From the NCBI RefSeq assembly GCF_000350225.1, contig NW_005179363.1, positions 194,984 to 258,983 of the forward strand: DNA of 64,000 nucleotides. The letters are read 5' to 3'. Made by a program: the position numbers and the translations under genes. The notes below the pieces were generated by a model. The model was not told where the DNA came from. It ran no database searches and saw only the letters and a program-made list of their open reading frames with translations. Shown here piece after piece: positions 18,717 to 30,120 of this stretch (position 1 is its first letter; each line of letters opens with the position of its first letter). Source of the DNA: Chondrus crispus (Eukaryota; Rhodophyta; Florideophyceae; Gigartinales; Gigartinaceae).

Positions 18717-20483
18717 TCACTTCCAATTGGCAACCCCGTCTCTGAAGAACGACGCCGTGTTCCGTGCGGACAAGATGTCAAGATTTGGATCATTCGCTAT
18801 TCTGTCAACGCATGCGGCATTCATGAACCTTGTCCCCAAAATGAAACTTGGTGCCCCAACCCCGTCAAGATTTCGAATCGGCGCCGGATGATACCGTCTT
18901 GGTCGTCTTTCTATTGACACAATGTCAGTGGCGCCCTGAAATACGGTAGACAGCAGAGACGATCCGTGTTCCGGCTTTTCCCATGACGCAACGCGATATA
19001 CGCCATCTGCTACTCTTTTCACATCTGAACAGTTGGGAGACTTGAGTACTGTCACATGAGAGGCGATCGAAGAAGCTCGTGACTTGTTGAAAAATTGGGG
19101 TTTCACTTCTCCCTTGATTAGAGAGATATATCGCGCCACGTTCAGCACTCGCACGTCACCTGCAAGCAGCCCCGATAAAGCTGGATCAAGGGCCAATACT
19201 TGGTCCAAGGCATAATCTGTTGCATCTGTCTTGAAAACCTCCGGATCAATAATGGCAGCCAGTGCGACCGCGTCAAACTTGCCTAACGAGACAAGCTTGT
19301 GCCGTTCATTTGCATCCGTTCCACTCAACTCATATTGCGCTTCTCCAGATTTCTGCACAGACCTGACATCGATGCCAAGCCTGAGCTCTGCACCGGCAGC
19401 TTTTAGCACCTGCGGGCACAGAGCATTTGTCTGCTCCGAGTCAAAATACGTTGCTTTCGCGCGAAAACTTGTCGGTATAGGGCTGCGCACAAGAGCGTTG
19501 AAGAGACCTGCTAGTGCATTCGTATGGGGACCGGCAGTGCATGCGGAATTGCCGTAGGTCTGAGCGAGTCCTGGACTGACACAATCATCTAAAAGGGACT
19601 GCTGAATATGAAACTTTGCAAAAAACTCTGTTACTGAAACCTTTGCGTACTTTCCCGTACCGCAGGCAGAGAGCAGATGGCCCAGTGTGACACAACTCGA
19701 AGCAGCATCACGCTCCAATATGACTTGAATGTGATGTTGGATATGTTTGACGACCGTGGCTAGTGCCGAGGTGGAATGACCCCCGTAAATCATACCCCCT
19801 ATTACTTGAACCCAAGAGCGGAAAAACACTGAATCGTACAGACGCATGAGCCATCCAATGGGGACAACACCCCCGGCAAAAAACAGGGTCACGAGAAACC
19901 AGAAAAAACGCAGCCATAAGAAGTGTCGTCGTCGTCTTTTCAAGGCGACGAATGAGAGAAGAAAGCCGTTCCCCTGAAACAGCTGGAAAAAGTGTGCCGC
20001 AGAGAGCAGCGCAAAAATCTGCAACAAAGCAGACAAGAACAGGCTCTCTCGGACAATCGTGCACAGGGCAGAGTGAACCTGTCCTATATTGTAGTCGTCC
20101 TTCTCCCAGTCAAAAATGGACCAATCGCGCATTGATTTCCGCAACGGAGGGTCGATGCCTGCATCGTTCATGAGGGAGACGAGTGCCGGTGAAGCGGCGA
20201 CATCCATATCAGCCGCGGTGCCAGCTGGGACAGACACATCTTCTAGCTGCAATGTCTGATACTTAAATCCTCCCGGTCGAGACAAACGGTCGAAGACAAC
20301 GATTTCATGTGTGGAGTCCGGATCGGAAGCGTCTGTGCCGACTTCGGTACTCGTGAGACCCGTTGTTGATTGTTCCTCGGACCCAGCAATTGAGGGACCA
20401 GTGCGGTTAGCTTCAAGGGCTTTGCGAATGTAGAAAGCCGAGGAAGAACCAAGAAGGTTGGCGCCGATTACGGCGACGCGCAT
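18717..20483 (-). CDS. Prenylcysteine oxidase-like FAD protein
   Basis: Flavoprotein of the prenylcysteine oxidase/lyase type, which in other eukaryotes cleaves farnesyl- or geranylgeranyl-cysteine in the lysosome/vacuole; 588 residues, longer than the usual ~500. The N terminus VAVIGANLLGSSSAFYIRK is the FAD Rossmann motif (GAxxxGSSxA), with IVVFDRLSRPGG as the second strand and glycine segment. Around 320-360 the YGNSACTAGPHTNALAGLFNAL stretch and at the end RYHPAPIRN with a FILGTRFMNAACVDR-type closing segment resemble the prenylcysteine lyase domain. An insertion at about 145-220 contains two strongly hydrophobic segments with a run of Arg between them, not usual for the family. ATG at 20483 is the only ATG giving a correct FAD motif at the N terminus. 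The FAD fold is secure; the substrate is tentative. Confidence 0.6.
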   Translation of the reverse strand: MRVAVIGANLLGSSSAFYIRKALEANRTGPSIAGSEEQSTTGLTSTEVGTDASDPDSTHEIVVFDRLSRPGGFKYQTLQLEDVSVPAGTAADMDVAASPALVSLMNDAGIDPPLRKSMRDWSIFDWEKDDYNIGQVHSALCTIVRESLFLSALLQIFALLSAAHFFQLFQGNGFLLSFVALKRRRRHFLWLRFFWFLVTLFFAGGVVPIGWLMRLYDSVFFRSWVQVIGGMIYGGHSTSALATVVKHIQHHIQVILERDAASSCVTLGHLLSACGTGKYAKVSVTEFFAKFHIQQSLLDDCVSPGLAQTYGNSACTAGPHTNALAGLFNALVRSPIPTSFRAKATYFDSEQTNALCPQVLKAAGAELRLGIDVRSVQKSGEAQYELSGTDANERHKLVSLGKFDAVALAAIIDPEVFKTDATDYALDQVLALDPALSGLLAGDVRVLNVARYISLIKGEVKPQFFNKSRASSIASHVTVLKSPNCSDVKRVADGVYRVASWEKPEHGSSLLSTVFQGATDIVSIERRPRRYHPAPIRNLDGVGAPSFILGTRFMNAACVDRIANDPNLDILSARNTASFFRDGVANWK

Positions 20484-22148
20484 AATATGGTCAGGCGATT
20501 GGCGAAGATGGTGGTCAAGCTGGAGATTGGAGAGAATAATAGGAATGCTGGACAATCAAGCGATTGGAGAGAAGGATACAAATGCTAGACAGCCGAGGTT
20601 GCGGATTTGTCATGGTGGCATAACTGCCCTTCGACAGCAAAGGGGCTTGCAGAAATCAGCGCAATGTTTTGCGGAACGAACGAACGGGATAACTGCGCCA
20701 AATCCAATTTGAGAGGGGTAATGTCGCACACGTGTACATCGTGTAACACTATGTAACGTGCGATTTTATTCCTTGAAAGTGCAAAAAAAGAGGCCCTGTT
20801 TTTGAAACCTTTCGCAAGTCCCGAGATTCAGAACATTTCACATGCTATGCCTGATGCCCAACCACCACGTGGACGCTGCATCCCGATGCACGTCATTTGA
20901 TCACAATCATAACATAAATTTCAGTATGCCTGAAATACCTGGATTCCGAGAACCGGGAACCGTTCCCTAGACCTGACTTACAAATTAAATATGGGGTGGT
21001 AAGTTACGAAGAAGGAACCGAAAGTCAACTTTTTTTTGAGGCAACCGGAAATACTGTACAGTATATACAAAGCGATCCCGTACTTCCCACGCATCATCAC
21101 ACCGATGATCCCTCGCGACCGCCTAAGCTCAAGTTATTCCACCGCGGCTGCTTCAAAAGCCGTCAAAAGCCGCCGCACGTTGTTGGCCATTTTCTGTATA
21201 ATTATCATAATTATCATTCTTTACTGTACAAGACGTTACTGCGGTCGCTGCGGTGGCTCTCACGTCTCAACCTGTTTGGAAACGCCAATTGAGCATGGTT
21301 GCGAGGTGAACAACACATGACCCACGGTCTTGCTATTTTTTTCCCATGACCCTATTGGAGCTGAGATTAGTTTCCACCGAAGAAAAACAAACATTGTCCT
21401 AGACTCCTGCTTGTGAGACAGCAAAGAATCTTGCCAAGTTCCATCGCACCATTACCGCCACCCTATTCGATAACGACAACGATAGGACCCGGAGGGTAAC
21501 GTAGAAGTATGTCCCCCGGATGATCCATCTGTATGCAATGCATACTATGCACTCCACTTCGTTTCTATATTCCCTCCGAGTCACCGCCAGTTCACGCTTC
21601 CTCACTAAAACCTACTCGTCCTTTTTAACGAGTGGCGCCACAAAAGGATTACAACGCGATCACTTCTTGCCTCTCTAGCACTCCATGCAAGAAGTGGAAT
21701 ACTACAGCGCCTCAAAACTTGACACCCCGGCCGTCCTAAAGAGTATCCCCGCATCCGAAAGAGAATCAATCGGAAATTCTTCGCCCTTCTTTCGTAACAG
21801 CAATGCGAAAAGCTCGGTTCTATCCAACATCATATTTTCCTTGACTTTCTGTCGTACCTCTCGAGCTTCCGTGTCTCGTGGTGGCAGTGGGATTAATCTT
21901 CGTGTCCTCCAAGTCGCGCTCCCTCAATGCTCTTCACGGTGTTCGATTATTCAAGCAAGGCAAAAGATTTGGTGAAAAACCTCCTGCGTGTAATGGCATG
22001 GCCTTCATTTCCGATTATACAAGCAAGGCAAAAGACTTGGTGAGGAACCTCCTGCGTTTAATCGCGTTGCCTTCATTTCCGCAGTTTGTCGAAGACCCCG
22101 ATCCTTGCGCGGGATACCGTAATACCCATTGCAAGAACATCTATAGTA
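20484..22148. other. Boundary region between gene island and transposon nest
   Basis: 1.67 kb upstream of the prenylcysteine-oxidase-like gene with no recognisable coding sequence. A 68-bp tandem duplication (21945-22080) sits just before the first transposon. The TA target of the Tc1/mariner element is at 22147-22148. Confidence 0.45.
21945..22080 (+). repeat. 68-bp tandem duplication
   Basis: Unit 1 (21945-22012) and unit 2 (22013-22080) both run from GATTAT through CAAGCAAGGCAAAAGA and CCTCCTGCGT to CCTTCATTTCC, with scattered substitutions (roughly one in ten). An old direct duplication with no coding role seen. Confidence 0.8.
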
Positions 22149-22174
22149 CAGTGGTGGCAAAAACTATATGACAG

Positions 22175-22458
22175 TGACGCGGTTATATTATGACCGCTAG
22201 CGCCAGTGCGCTGATTGGGGAACATAAGGACAAGTGTCCTTTTCATAATATCTTTTGTAGTCATTTTAATTGGCCGGAAATGGCCAGGTAGTGTTATCTG
22301 GTTGGTTAAGAGTAGGAAACTAGTGGAAGCTGAACCGTGGCTGCGGGAGATTACTTGGACGCTTCGAGGGGTACTTATCTAGTCAGCAGTGTTGAAGAAA
22401 AGAGAGGCCAAGCGGCCCATCACGTCTTTGCATAGAACCGTCATCGCGAGAACTAACA
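22175..22458 (+). repeat. 5' LTR of the Ty3/gypsy element
   Basis: 284 bp, begins TGACGCGG and ends AACTAACA, giving the TG...CA termini of LTRs. Two mismatches to the 3' copy. Confidence 0.93.
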
Positions 22459-25400
22459 GTGGTATTTCTGTCGAGGGTCAGCATGAGTGGCCTTGAAGAG
22501 TTCTCCTTTGATGGTGAGGGAGATGTACAACGTTTCCTGTTTTACTTCGAGAATGTCGTCGCTCGCCAAGACGACGACCTCAAACGTTCCGAGAAGGTCT
22601 TGTTGTACCTACGTGGTAAGGCGTTTGACGCCTATTACACGAAGTTCGGCCAAGGTGGTGTCCTCTCCGAAGAGGCTCACTCGTACATGGTCGTTAAGAC
22701 TTTTCTTTCCAACACTTTTCAAGAAAAACGAGACCCCGAAGAAGTTGTTCGCCTTGCTGTGGAAGCTAAGTATGACGGAGGTGACTTAGGGGACTTTATA
22801 CAGTCAACCGAAGAGTTATACCGTCAAGCTTCTTTCCGAGAGGAGACTAAGTTTGGGTTGCTCAAGAGAGCCGTTCAGTCAGATAGCCTTGTGACCCAGT
22901 TTGTCATACTACACAAGCCCGACAACTTCAAGGAGCTCGTGAAGACATTGAAAGATTGTGACAAAAGCCGAAAGTCGTTCGGTGGCGACCATCTAGTTAG
23001 AGCGGAACATTACCAGAATGTACGCTCTCAACAGCATGGAGTTTCCGCTCAGCGCAAAACAGCCGGGAAAGACCAGGGAGTTGATACGAGGATTGCTGAG
23101 CTAGCATCGCAGCTCTCAGAGTTAACACTCCTTGTCAAGAAAAGCCAACAGGGGTTGCCATTATCTTCAGACAGGGCCTCCTGGAGTTGCTCCTACTGCA
23201 AGAGGCCCGGTCATGGTGCCAGTAGATGTGAACTGAATCCGAACCGTGAGTCTAGGTGCCCCCGGTGTGGCAAACTCGGTCACAGGGAGGACACCTGTTG
23301 GTCCAAGCCGTACCCTGGTGCTCCAATCCGCCCTACGAGTGAGATATCTGCGGGAAGCAAGAAGTCAGGACAAGATGTTAGGGTGTCTGGAGTTGCACCC
23401 AGCCGCTCAGGGAGTCCGGAGCAGCTATTCGTCGTCAATGAGCTCCCCAAGGAGAATGATGACTCAAAAGTGAGTCCGTCTCTGTCCATTATTGAAGAGA
23501 TTGAAGAAGTGACGGCAGTGAAGAGGGACAAGGATGGCCAACCTATGGCCAAACAGCCTCGTCGCCACGAGGGAAAAGAAGTCTCATCGATTCCGGTTTC
23601 TAAACTCTTGGATCCGATTCCAATGGGGCAGATTCAATCGACATCCATAGGACGAACACCAAAGAAGAGTCGTCACAGAGCACGAAAACCGATGAAAAGG
23701 TCTAAAAAGGGCAAACTCGAAGAGCTGAGTGCCCGCACCGAGAAGTTTGACCTTCTCTCTGGACTAGCACAGGCAGCTACCGGCATTCCATTCGGCCAAC
23801 TGGCACAAGGGGATGCAGAAGATGCCAGGAAAGAAATACGGAAGCTCTTCGTTGCTCCTACGCGACGATTCCAGCGTACGATCGCCTTCACTTCCAGCAA
23901 TACACCGGCATCGCGCCCTTCCAGCCGGTTGAGCATGATAGATATCATGATTCATGCATATCCGGTCCGGGCTCTTCTTGATTCTGGTTCAACTCCGAAC
24001 ATTATGTCTCTCAAGCTAGTAGAGAAACTACAGTTAAAGACTTCTCCTACGGCGAGGAGGATCACTGTGGCCAACAGAAGCACCGAGGAGGGTCTAGGAG
24101 TTGCACTTGAGGTTCCTGTGCACTTTGGGACACTCTCAGCTGATATGGAGTTCCTGATCTTGAAGGGTGCCCCATTTGACGTTATTGTGGGAGCACTGAC
24201 GATGGAAAGCTTGAGCACAAAGTTGGATTTAGGGCGTCAGACTGCTCAGTTCACACGAGATGGAAGGAAAGCTACCCCCGTGCTCTCTCGTGGTGTGCAG
24301 AATGACGGAGGGAGTGACGAAGAAGAGTTCACGACCGACTCGGGAGCGGAGTCCACTGAAGGCTCCCCCTCAGACGAAGAGAGCTCTGAATCCGAAAGTG
24401 AAGAAGGGTATGTGCTCTGCATCAGGAATGATACTTCCGAGATCGTCAAAGGCCTTGAGCGCAGTCTATTGCAAGCGTCAGGGAAGCAGTGTCTCCAACA
24501 AGCTGAAGCAGAAAGGACGAATGACTCATTTGAGAATGTTGAAGAGCTTGACAATCCGGACGGAGTTGAAATCGACCTGCCGGGTGATCCAAGTTTTGAC
24601 ATGAATGTATGGGAAAAGCTGCAACACCTTGAGTGTGGTGCAGCGCTCGAGATATACGCAAACCTGCAAGACAACGATGTGATTGCATCGTCCCTTCATG
24701 ATCTACGCCCAGCTTCAGTTCCAGTAGAACACACTTTCGAGCTCAAGGACATGACCCCAATCCATCACCGCTGTCGAAGACTACCGCCCAAACATAATGC
24801 GGTAGTGAGAGTGGAACTTGATAAGATGCTTTCGGCAGGAATCATTCGACCTTCTGTATCGCAGTGGTCCTTCCCAATCGTCATTGCTTCCAAAAAGGAC
24901 GGAACCCCACGTTTCTGTGTCGACTACCGAACCCTCAATAAGGTGATGAAAGCAGACCGTTGGCCTATACCCCTGATTGAAGAAATACTTGATGAATTAA
25001 AAGGATCGAGTATCTTCTCGACACTCGACCTGTTCACCGGCTACTGCCAGGTGCAAGTCGCCGAGCAATGCAAGGAGATGACGACATTCATATGTCGAGA
25101 AGGGACATTCCAGTTTGAGGTGATGCCTTTCGGACTGATGAACGCCCCCGCAACGTTTCAGAGAATGATGACGACGGTATTAGAAGGAATTGAATATGCA
25201 GTCGCGTACATAGATGACGTCGTCATCCATTCATCTAGTATGGAAGAACACATCACCCATCTTCGTTCAGTATTGTCACGAGTCAAATCGTACGGCTTGA
25301 AACTCAAGCTTTCAAAATGCACCTTTGCCCGCCGGTCTGTCAGCCTGTTAGGGCACATCGTGAGTGAGAAAGGGGTCGCAGTGGACCCGAGGAAGACACA

Positions 25401-27639
25401 GGCTCTACGAGATACTATAATCCCTCAGACGAAGACAGAAGTGCGGAGCTTCTTGGGCTTGGCATCATACTACCGCCGTTTCATTCCGCACTTCGCAGAG
25501 ATTGCGAAGCCGTTGCACGAACTTACAAGTGCAAAATCCGCCTTCTTGTGGGACAAAACGACGCAGGACGCATTCAATAAGCTCAAAAATCTTCTGTGTA
25601 GCCCACCAGTGCTTGCTTACCTCGACTTCAAAAGGCATTTCGTCGTCTATGCGGATGCTTCGACGGTAGCAATGGGTGCTGTTTTGACGCAAAAAGGCGA
25701 GGAACAGCAAGAGCATCCGGTCTGCTATGCCAGCAGAACGATGAATAGTGCGGAGAAGCGCTATTCTACGTACGAAAGGGAAGCATTACCTGTCGTGTTC
25801 GCACTCAAAAAGTTTTGAGTGTACCTTCTGGGGACCCCTTTCATACTGTACACGGATCACCAAGCTTTGAGAGCGGCGTTCAATAGCCGGGATCCCCACG
25901 GGCGATTGTCACGCTGGCTGGCTTTTCTAGCCGAGTATGACTTTGAAATCAGATATCATCCTGGTAGAGACAACGTCGTTGCGGATTTCTTTTCCAGAGC
26001 GCATGTCAATCCAACTTCTGAGAAAGTTCTAAAGACGAAAGGTACCGAAGCAGCAGCAAACAAGATGAGCAACGGGCGACAGTTGAGCGTACACGCTGCG
26101 ACAGAAACGGATCGCAGAAACGAGACGGTGACAGCAGCCTCATCCTCCTCGTTTGAAGATTTCTTGGGTGAAACAATGCGATACCTAAAGTTCCAAGAGA
26201 CCGACCCGCAGGACAAAACGAAGATGAAACCGTTCTCGAGAGCTGTGAAACAGCAGGCGAAAAACTTCCTAGTTTCAGATGGCCACCTAATTCGAAGAAC
26301 GAGAAATGGCTTGCGCGCAGTCCCTCCCACCTTAATCCGCAAAGGCATAATTCATCAATTGCACGATGATTTCTGGCACTGGAACGCAAGAACGACGTAT
26401 CAAATAGTAGCAGGACGGTTCTGGTGGCCGAGAATGAGGCCCAAAGTAATGAAACACGTGCGTGAATGTGAAGGATGCCAAAGAGCTTCTCCCCCGATTC
26501 CATACCGAGTGCATCTCTTTGCACCGATAGTGCGTATATTCGAAACGGTTTCAGTCGACTTCGCTGGCCCCCTTCCAATGACCCGCCGAGGTAATCAGTA
26601 TATTCACATTGAGGTGGAGCATCTTACGGGGTGGCCTTTTGCCACCGCGCATACAGGAGCGAGTAGCGGAGCAGCTGTTCGGTCTCTGCAAAGCTTTGTG
26701 TGGCAACATGTGGTGCCGAGGATAGTGCAAAGTGATAATGGCTCGGCGTACAGAGCACAACACACGCAGGTATGGGCAAAGAGCCAAGGAATCGCATGGC
26801 ATTTCGTGGCAACATACTCACCACAAACAAATGGGAGAGTCGAACGTATGGTGGGCACGATAAAATCGGCTCTGCGTCGTACGCTCTTACAAGACCCGAC
26901 TTTGGAGTGGGATGTCGCGCTCGACAGAATAATATTTGCATACCGTTGCAGGCCGGGGCCAGATGGAGTGTCTCCGTTTGAGCTCATGTACGGAACGATA
27001 CCTCGCTTGGGGTCCGACAGAGGCCCTGGGCTACTCATGGATGCAAGCACACAACGCAGTTTGAGCATCCAATTAACCACAGCTCGTCGCGCCGAACGAC
27101 ATAACCGAATGAACAACCTACTAGGATTGCAAGCAACTCGAGCAGAAAGAATCCGCGTCGGTACCGAGCCGCCACACTTGTATAAAACGGGAGATATGGT
27201 ACTCCTTCGCAGGAGCCGGAACAGAGTGAAGTCCTTGATTGAGAGCCCGTGGAAGGGACCCTTGGTCGTTCACGCGACGGCCCATCCGCGATATTTCCTA
27301 CGAACAGTGGGCCACCCCAGGAGGGTTTCCCGCAATTCCATCCATTTCAGACGCCTAAGACGATACTACCAAACGGGATTTGAAATTCCCATTGGCATTG
27401 AGTCAAGCCAGTAGCATCTGCGATTCGAAGTTGTACTGCGTCATCATGCGTTTTTCTTGTTACTTGGTAATTGAGTGCGTAAGAATTCCCTGTCGCCTTG
27501 CATCAACCTGCATCAAATTGGGAGAGATTTGTTTTTAGTTGGCATTAATGTAACAATTGTTACACATAAGTGCGTCGACCATGGTGAGAACCGATCGAAC
27601 GGATGCTGTCTTTGCGGTAAGAACACAGTGTGTTTTTGT

Positions 27640-27750
27640 ATAGGGGATGTCCTGTGCCGTCGTATATCTTGTGCCGTCTTATGTCCTGTGCAAAATGTGC
27701 TGTGCAAAATGTGCTGTACTGTCGTATATCCAGTGTTCGGTGTGCTGTGA
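27640..27750 (+). repeat. Short direct repeats in the element's 3' non-coding part
   Basis: The words GTCCTGTGC, CGTCGTATATC and GTGCTGTGCAAAAT recur in overlapping fashion over about 110 bp between integrase and the 3' LTR. No function is evident; it looks like slippage-generated sequence within the element. Confidence 0.6.
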
Positions 27751-28145
27751 ATCAGCTGCATTCGGAGAATGTGGTCTGAATGAGAAGCATCAGATGATAA
27801 CATGAAGGTGGTTTGGAGATGAAGGAGGTCCCTTACCTGGAGCGGACTGTCATGAAGACACAGTCCAATGGACGATGCGGAGGAGAGAGTTTCATCGCAC
27901 AGCCCGTAGGCTTTCAACGGGGGTTTTCTAGACAGGGCGGCAGACGCCGGCGCTGGTCGGTGCCAACTGACCCGAGCACAGACCACCCCCAGCCCACCCC
28001 GCGCGTCAATGCAAAGGTCCCTTCCCGCTCCCCCGAGGTAGTGGATCTCACCGTTGTCCTCGTTCGGTCCGGTTTGCCGGCCATTGGATTGTGCGACATG
28101 ACACCCCGCTACGGAAACGGAAGAGCGCGCCTGGGGAAGTGGTAG

Positions 28146-28429
28146 TGACGCGGTTATATTATGACCGCTAGCGCCAGTGCGCTGATTGGGGAACATAAGG
28201 ACAAGTGTCCTTTTCATAATATCTTTTGTAGTCATTTTAATTGGCCGGAAATGGCCAGGTGGTGTTATCTGGTTGGTTAAGAGTAGGAAACTAGTGGAAG
28301 CTGAACCGTGGCTGCGGGAGATTACTTGGACGCTTCGAGGGGTACTTATCTAGTCAGTAGTGTTGAAGAAAAGAGAGGCCAAGCGGCCCATCACGTCTTT
28401 GCATAGAACCGTCATCGCGAGAACTAACA
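28146..28429 (+). repeat. 3' LTR of the Ty3/gypsy element
   Basis: 284 bp, same ends as the 5' LTR and 99% identical to it. It is preceded by a purine-rich stretch (GGGGAAG) and followed by GAAAG, the diverged copy of the GACAG target. Confidence 0.93.
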
Positions 28430-28666
28430 GAAAGTTGGCATTTTTACGGTCCGAAGGACCTGGCTTTTAAGTACACATAAAGAGCTTTGCTGTATGAGGC
28501 GTACTTAGCACGGTAAGTTCAGATTTTTAAACAGAATTGCCAAAAACCAAACGGTTTGGAAGATATCGACTGAAAAATGCAAATTACCCGGCAAAAACTA
28601 CAGGCACACTTTAGTTCAATGAGTTGTTCAAGGAACAAATGTGCTCATAATCTCCTTCTCAGTACC

Positions 28667-29649
28667 CTATCTTCTAGCCTTAGCAAGGAATTCCTCCGCA
28701 CATCGCTTGCGCATAGATTGAGACAAACGTTCCAATGTGTCAGTAGTAATCCCAATCCATGCCTCCACGATGCATGCAGATAGAGACTGAACATCCTCAA
28801 ACTGCCTTTGATGATCGTACACCTGTCTGACCAGAATACCGCACAGGTTCTCAATAGGGTTGAGAAAAGAGAATAGGGAGGCCACTCCAACAGCAAAATG
28901 TAATTGTCAAAATACCAATCTTCGGCCACCCTAGAACGATGACAGGGAGCTCCGTCCCACATAAAATTCCATGTTACGGGTATGTCTTGTGAAAACGGAA
29001 GGATATGTTCGTGCAAAGTTTCCGCATATTTCTGCACGTCTTGTGTCCCAACCAAAAACCCTATCTCAGACTTCGTCTGGCAGAACATCACGCCCACGCA
29101 GTAACACTCTTATCACTGCTGTTCCTTTCGGAAACCCATTGCTTCTCCTTCCTGAGATCATGCCACTTATATGCCAGCCCATCCGGACCGTGAATATTGA
29201 ACTTTTCCTTGTCCGACTACACCACACTGCTCCACTTGTGAGGTGCCCGAGTTATACGTTTCATCGTCCAAGCGACCGTACATTTTTCATGTTTTCCACG
29301 CATTGCGAATGTCCTTACCACACGCTTGTAACGTAGACTTGCGTTGTCCTGCAGTAGCTGGCGAATGTGGCAAGGCTTGACTGTCAGGTGCAGGGCTTTC
29401 ATGATGCCAGTCGAGGTGAGAATCCCCTTGAAGGCCTCTCTATTTATCCTTCTTTTGTCGGCCTCTGACAGATTACTCGGCCTGCTTCCAGTCGTTCGTT
29501 ATTTTTCCTGCCTATTCCCTTAGAAACGCGCTAATCAAACTCCTAGACCTCCCCAGCTCCTCAGAAATACGGTAAATAGGCACACCATTGGCCTCATGTG
29601 GCATTATCTTGCCGTTTTCGAACGTAGAGAGCGGCGATTTTCGAGGCAT
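28667..29649 (-). pseudogene. Tc1/mariner transposase, decayed
   Basis: The N-terminal helix-turn-helix reads MPRKSPLSTFENGKI and then ISEELGRSRSLISAFL, starting at ATG 29649. Further on are a basic segment around 29.2-29.4 kb and a catalytic domain with MWDGAPCHRSRVAEDW (second Asp) and LNPIENLCGIL (Glu) in the DD34E arrangement of Tc1. The reading frame changes at least twice, including within the PPYS-LNPIEN stretch near 28.87 kb, and a frame change also separates the first catalytic region from the second. It is therefore not functional. The ORF lies between the long terminal inverted repeats. Confidence 0.8.
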
Positions 29650-29659
29650 GTTAATATGC

Positions 29660-29705
29660 GAAAAGTTTTCTCGGCTGCACAATTGTGCAGCCGGGAAAAC
29701 TTTTC
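29660..29705. repeat. 46-bp loopless palindrome
   Basis: Arms 29660-29682 and 29683-29705 are reverse complements with a single mismatch and no spacer (centre ACAATTGT). It lies immediately upstream of the Tc1 transposase ATG inside that element. Confidence 0.9.
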
Positions 29706-30120
29706 TCATGAACTTCGTGTTCACCATATCTTTCTATCTTGTTTATGCTTCTGTTTGCTAAAGTTTGGCGGGAACGGTTTGTCTGGTTTCCGCGATGTGG
29801 CGGGTTTGCATTAAAGTGTACCTATGATTTTTGCCGTGTGACTCACATGTTTCAGTCGATATATTCCAACCAGTTTGGTTTTTGGCAATTCTGTGTATAA
29901 ATCAGAGCTCTCTGTTCAAATTGCGCCTCACAAATCAATGCTCTTTACGTGTACTCAAACGCCAGGTCTTGGGACCGGAAAATGTCAACTGTCCTATAGT
30001 TTTTGTCACCACTGTACAGCACACGAATCTTGTCGCACACGATCCAAAGAGACTCTCGCTTTGGATCCTTACGCGTGTTCATGCACATATATTCGAAATA
30101 CGTCTAACGATCATACTGTA

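Larger units (their letters stand above)
22175..28429 (+). mobile_element. Ty3/gypsy LTR retrotransposon, young, nested in the Tc1/mariner element
   Basis: Fossil with two 284-bp LTRs (22175-22458, 28146-28429) that differ at only two positions, hence recent. The target duplication reads GACAG on the left and GAAAG on the right (one later change). It lies inside the left inverted repeat of the Tc1/mariner element, whose two parts flank it. After the 5' LTR comes a TGGTAT-type primer-binding start. Parts in order: gag-like region about 22.5-23.3 kb with two CCHC knuckles near 23.2-23.3 kb; protease (DSG motif) near 24.0 kb; reverse transcriptase about 24.75-25.5 kb with YIDDVV; RNase H about 25.6-26.0 kb; integrase with HHCC zinc motif about 26.3-27.1 kb, the Ty3/gypsy order. 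About 0.7 kb of non-coding sequence with short repeats precedes the 3' LTR. It looks almost whole, with about one break. Confidence 0.93.
22149..30014 (-). mobile_element. Tc1/mariner element (DD34E), split by a Ty3/gypsy insertion
   Basis: The left end CAGTGGTGGCAAAAACTAT (22149) and the reverse complement of the right end (to 30014) match, and both ends abut TA (22147-22148, 30015-30016), the Tc1/mariner target. Terminal inverted repeats are long, about 200 bp: the right copy is about 29813-30014, and the left copy is 22149-22174 plus 28435-28613, separated by the gypsy insertion. Similarity runs across the whole ~200 bp with scattered changes. Without the insertion the element would be about 1.6 kb, normal for Tc1. 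The transposase gene between the repeats is on the minus strand and decayed. Confidence 0.9.

Noticed and set aside
27513-28235. 240-codon minus-strand frame at the end of the Ty3/gypsy element
   Set aside because: It extends into the LTR, lies antisense in the element's non-coding tail, and has no domain.
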